Shown here piece by piece: positions 16,266-18,095 of a stretch of DNA of 18,095 nt. The stretch is from assembly GCA_022592445.1 (NCBI GenBank), contig JABYQR010000587.1:1-18095 (forward strand), in the 5' to 3' direction. The notes beneath the pieces are model-generated. The model saw only the letters and a list, made by a program, of their open reading frames with translations. It had not been told where the DNA came from and made no database searches. The translations under genes and the position numbers were made by a program. Source of the stretch: Cytidiella melzeri. Lineage: Eukaryota > Basidiomycota > Agaricomycetes > Polyporales > Irpicaceae. Every line of letters begins with the position of its first letter. Position 1 is the stretch's first letter.

Positions 16266-18095
16266 ATGTCGAGCACCACACCTCCCACAGGTGGTTCGGC
16301 ATCGTCTGGCCCTGCTGGGTCCACTCCTGCCTCTGCAGGCCCCTCTGCCGCTGGTTCGTCGTTCGTCAAGAACACTTCCAGCAACTCCTCGTTCATCAAA
16401 CTCGACTCGCTGCCTAAACTAACTGGTGCCAACAACTGGAAGGAATGGAACATGCTGTTCATCCAGTTCCTCAAGATGCAAGCCGCGTCTGGCATGGTTG
16501 ATCCTTCTCTGGTCAAGCCCGCGTCCACCGACACGGACTACGACAACTGGTGCAAGGCCGACGCCAACGTCACTCTGGTTCTCCTCGCGACCGTCGACAG
16601 CTCTCTCCACCATCTCTTCGACCTCGAGACCAACTCCGCCGCCGAGATCTATGCTAAGCTTAAGGCCAACTACTCCGCATCGACCACTCTCTCTGCGTTC
16701 CTCAAGTTCAAGCAATACTTCCTTCACACGATTGACGGCTCACGCCCTCTCGTTGAACAGCTTGAAGAATGTGGTTGTCTCTGGCAAGAAGTTGACGCCT
16801 CCGGCATCCTTGGCGACAAGGAACTGCTCAAGATCTTTGGTCTCCTCTCAGTACTCCCTGACTCCTTTGCCAACATTGTCGAGCCCATCCTCGCTGTCAC
16901 CGCGCCAAAGGACTTGAAATACAATGACATCTGATCGCGCCTCATCGACGAGGCTAAGCGAAAGGAATCGCCTCAGTCTCTGCGGTCAAGTTCAACAAGT
17001 CTTCGGCTTCGTCCTCGTCGGGCAAGTCAAAGAAGCAGTGCGGGTTCTGCAAGTACAAGGGTCATACAGAGGAAGAGTGTCGTAAGAAGAAGGCTGCCAT
17101 TGAGGAGGCAAGGAAAGGGGGAAAAGGAGGAAGGACAAGGGGAAGAAGGAATCTTCTGGGTCACCATCATCGTCTAACGGTTCTGCTGCTGTACATGTAG
17201 TCTCTGCTGAGGACTCCATGTCCGAAGCCGCCAACGTCGCAAATATAGATGTTATGTTTTATGCTTCGGGTGAAACACCCTGGATGCTCGACTCAGGCTG
17301 TACGGGACACATCACCAACAACCTCAACGACTTCCACGACTACAAGCCATTCGCTACGCCGTCGTTTGCGACATTAGCTGATGCTTCGAAGACTTCAATG
17401 TCTACGCTTGGGTCTGGGAGCGTACGTGGAACCGTACACGTTGATGGAAAGAAGCTCACAGCGCAGTTCGACAACGTCTTATACTGCCCGGGCATCGCCT
17501 ACCGACTCATTTGATTTCCTGTCTTGACTCCAAAGAATTCTCTACCGTTTTCACTAGCGGTAAAGCACGGATACACAAGAATGATACCACCTATGGCATA
17601 GGTACTCTCAAGGACGGCCAATACTGGTTGGGACTTCGCGTCTCTTCTTCGTCGGTCGCCTCCTCCACGCACACGCACTCGTCACCCATCGACCTTGTAC
17701 ACCAATGCTATGGTCACCTGAACTGGGAAGCACTACAGAAGCTACGCTCTGACGACTCCCCGGTAACAGGTCTGACTATTGACGAGAAGACTCCTCGCTC
17801 TGAACACGCATGCAAAGGTTGTCAACTCGGCAAGGCCACACGACGCACATTCCATTCGTCCTCGACACCTCGCGCGGACAAACCTTTCGATCTCATCCAC
17901 ACTGACTTGGCTGGACCTATGCAGAACTCTTCTGTAAACGGCGGACACCTCTACATGCTCATGTACATCGACGACTGCTCTGACAACGTCTGGATTTATT
18001 TCCTGAAACACAAAGACGAACAGGAGCAGAAGTTCGAGAAGTTCCGTCAGCTGGTCAAAACTCAGTTTGAGAGGGATATCAAGATTCTTCGCTCT
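16266..18095 (+). pseudogene. Broken copia gag-pol: Gag, zinc knuckle, protease, integrase start
   Basis: Gag starts at ATG 16266 with a Ser/Gly/Pro-rich lead, then LPKLTGANNWKEWNMLF, typical of copia Gag (UBN2 family). A TGA at 16932-16934 interrupts it after 222 residues. Coding then continues in other frames: the zinc knuckle C-x2-C-x4-H-x4-C (CGFCKYKGHTEEEC, 17039-17080), the protease with LDSGCTGHI (about 17287-17313) ending at a TGA at 17512-17514, then the GAG-pre-integrase HHCC region (LVHQCYGHLNW, CKGCQLGKA) and the integrase start DLIHTDLAGPM up to the window edge. The frame steps 0, 2, 1, 0 (position modulo 3) amount to one net lost base each, near 16965-16985, 17105-17135 and about 17512. 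This copy cannot make a full polyprotein as read. Reverse transcriptase would lie to the right of the window. Confidence 0.9.

Overview
The window looks like a gene island from a filamentous basidiomycete, probably an Agaricomycete. This is an inference from dense genes with many 48-68 nt GT-AG introns, CTNAC-like branch points, a fungal-specific sphingolipid C9-methyltransferase, a fungal-type secreted LysM protein, Ty1/copia elements and a long SWIM-type Mutator-like (MULE) transposon. No taxon-specific marker is present, so the species is left open.

Layout, left to right. (1) 1-1927: the 3' end of a copia retrotransposon (reverse transcriptase and RNase H), followed by a polypurine tract and a candidate 3' LTR. 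(2) 2888-3653: a secreted protein with two LysM domains, 4 exons. (3) 4286-6405, minus: ULA1/NAE1, the regulatory half of the NEDD8-activating enzyme, 10 exons, 539 aa. (4) 6491-10484: a complete 3,994 bp MULE with 109 bp terminal inverted repeats, a perfect 9 bp target-site duplication and an intact-looking 972 aa DDE/SWIM transposase. (5) 10613-11290: PSF1, a GINS replication-helicase subunit. (6) 11676-12928, minus: YIF1, an ER-Golgi membrane protein, 5 exons. (7) 13122-15070: sphingolipid C9-methyltransferase, about 10 exons. (8) from about 15692 to the right edge: the 5' part of a second, degenerate copia element (leader, primer-binding site, broken gag-protease-integrase).

The host genes (LysM protein, ULA1, PSF1, YIF1, C9-methyltransferase) do not form a pathway. 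They are ordinary housekeeping or secreted genes arranged partly as divergent pairs. The ULA1/PSF1 pair once shared an intergenic region of about 200 bp, and the MULE has inserted into it. YIF1 and the methyltransferase share a 193 bp divergent promoter.

The most unusual signal is in the leader of the right-hand copia element. A 57 bp unit occurs twice. The first copy is interrupted by exactly 57 bp that start GTGAGT and end TAG. The second copy lacks exactly that stretch, so it looks like a spliced version placed beside an unspliced one.
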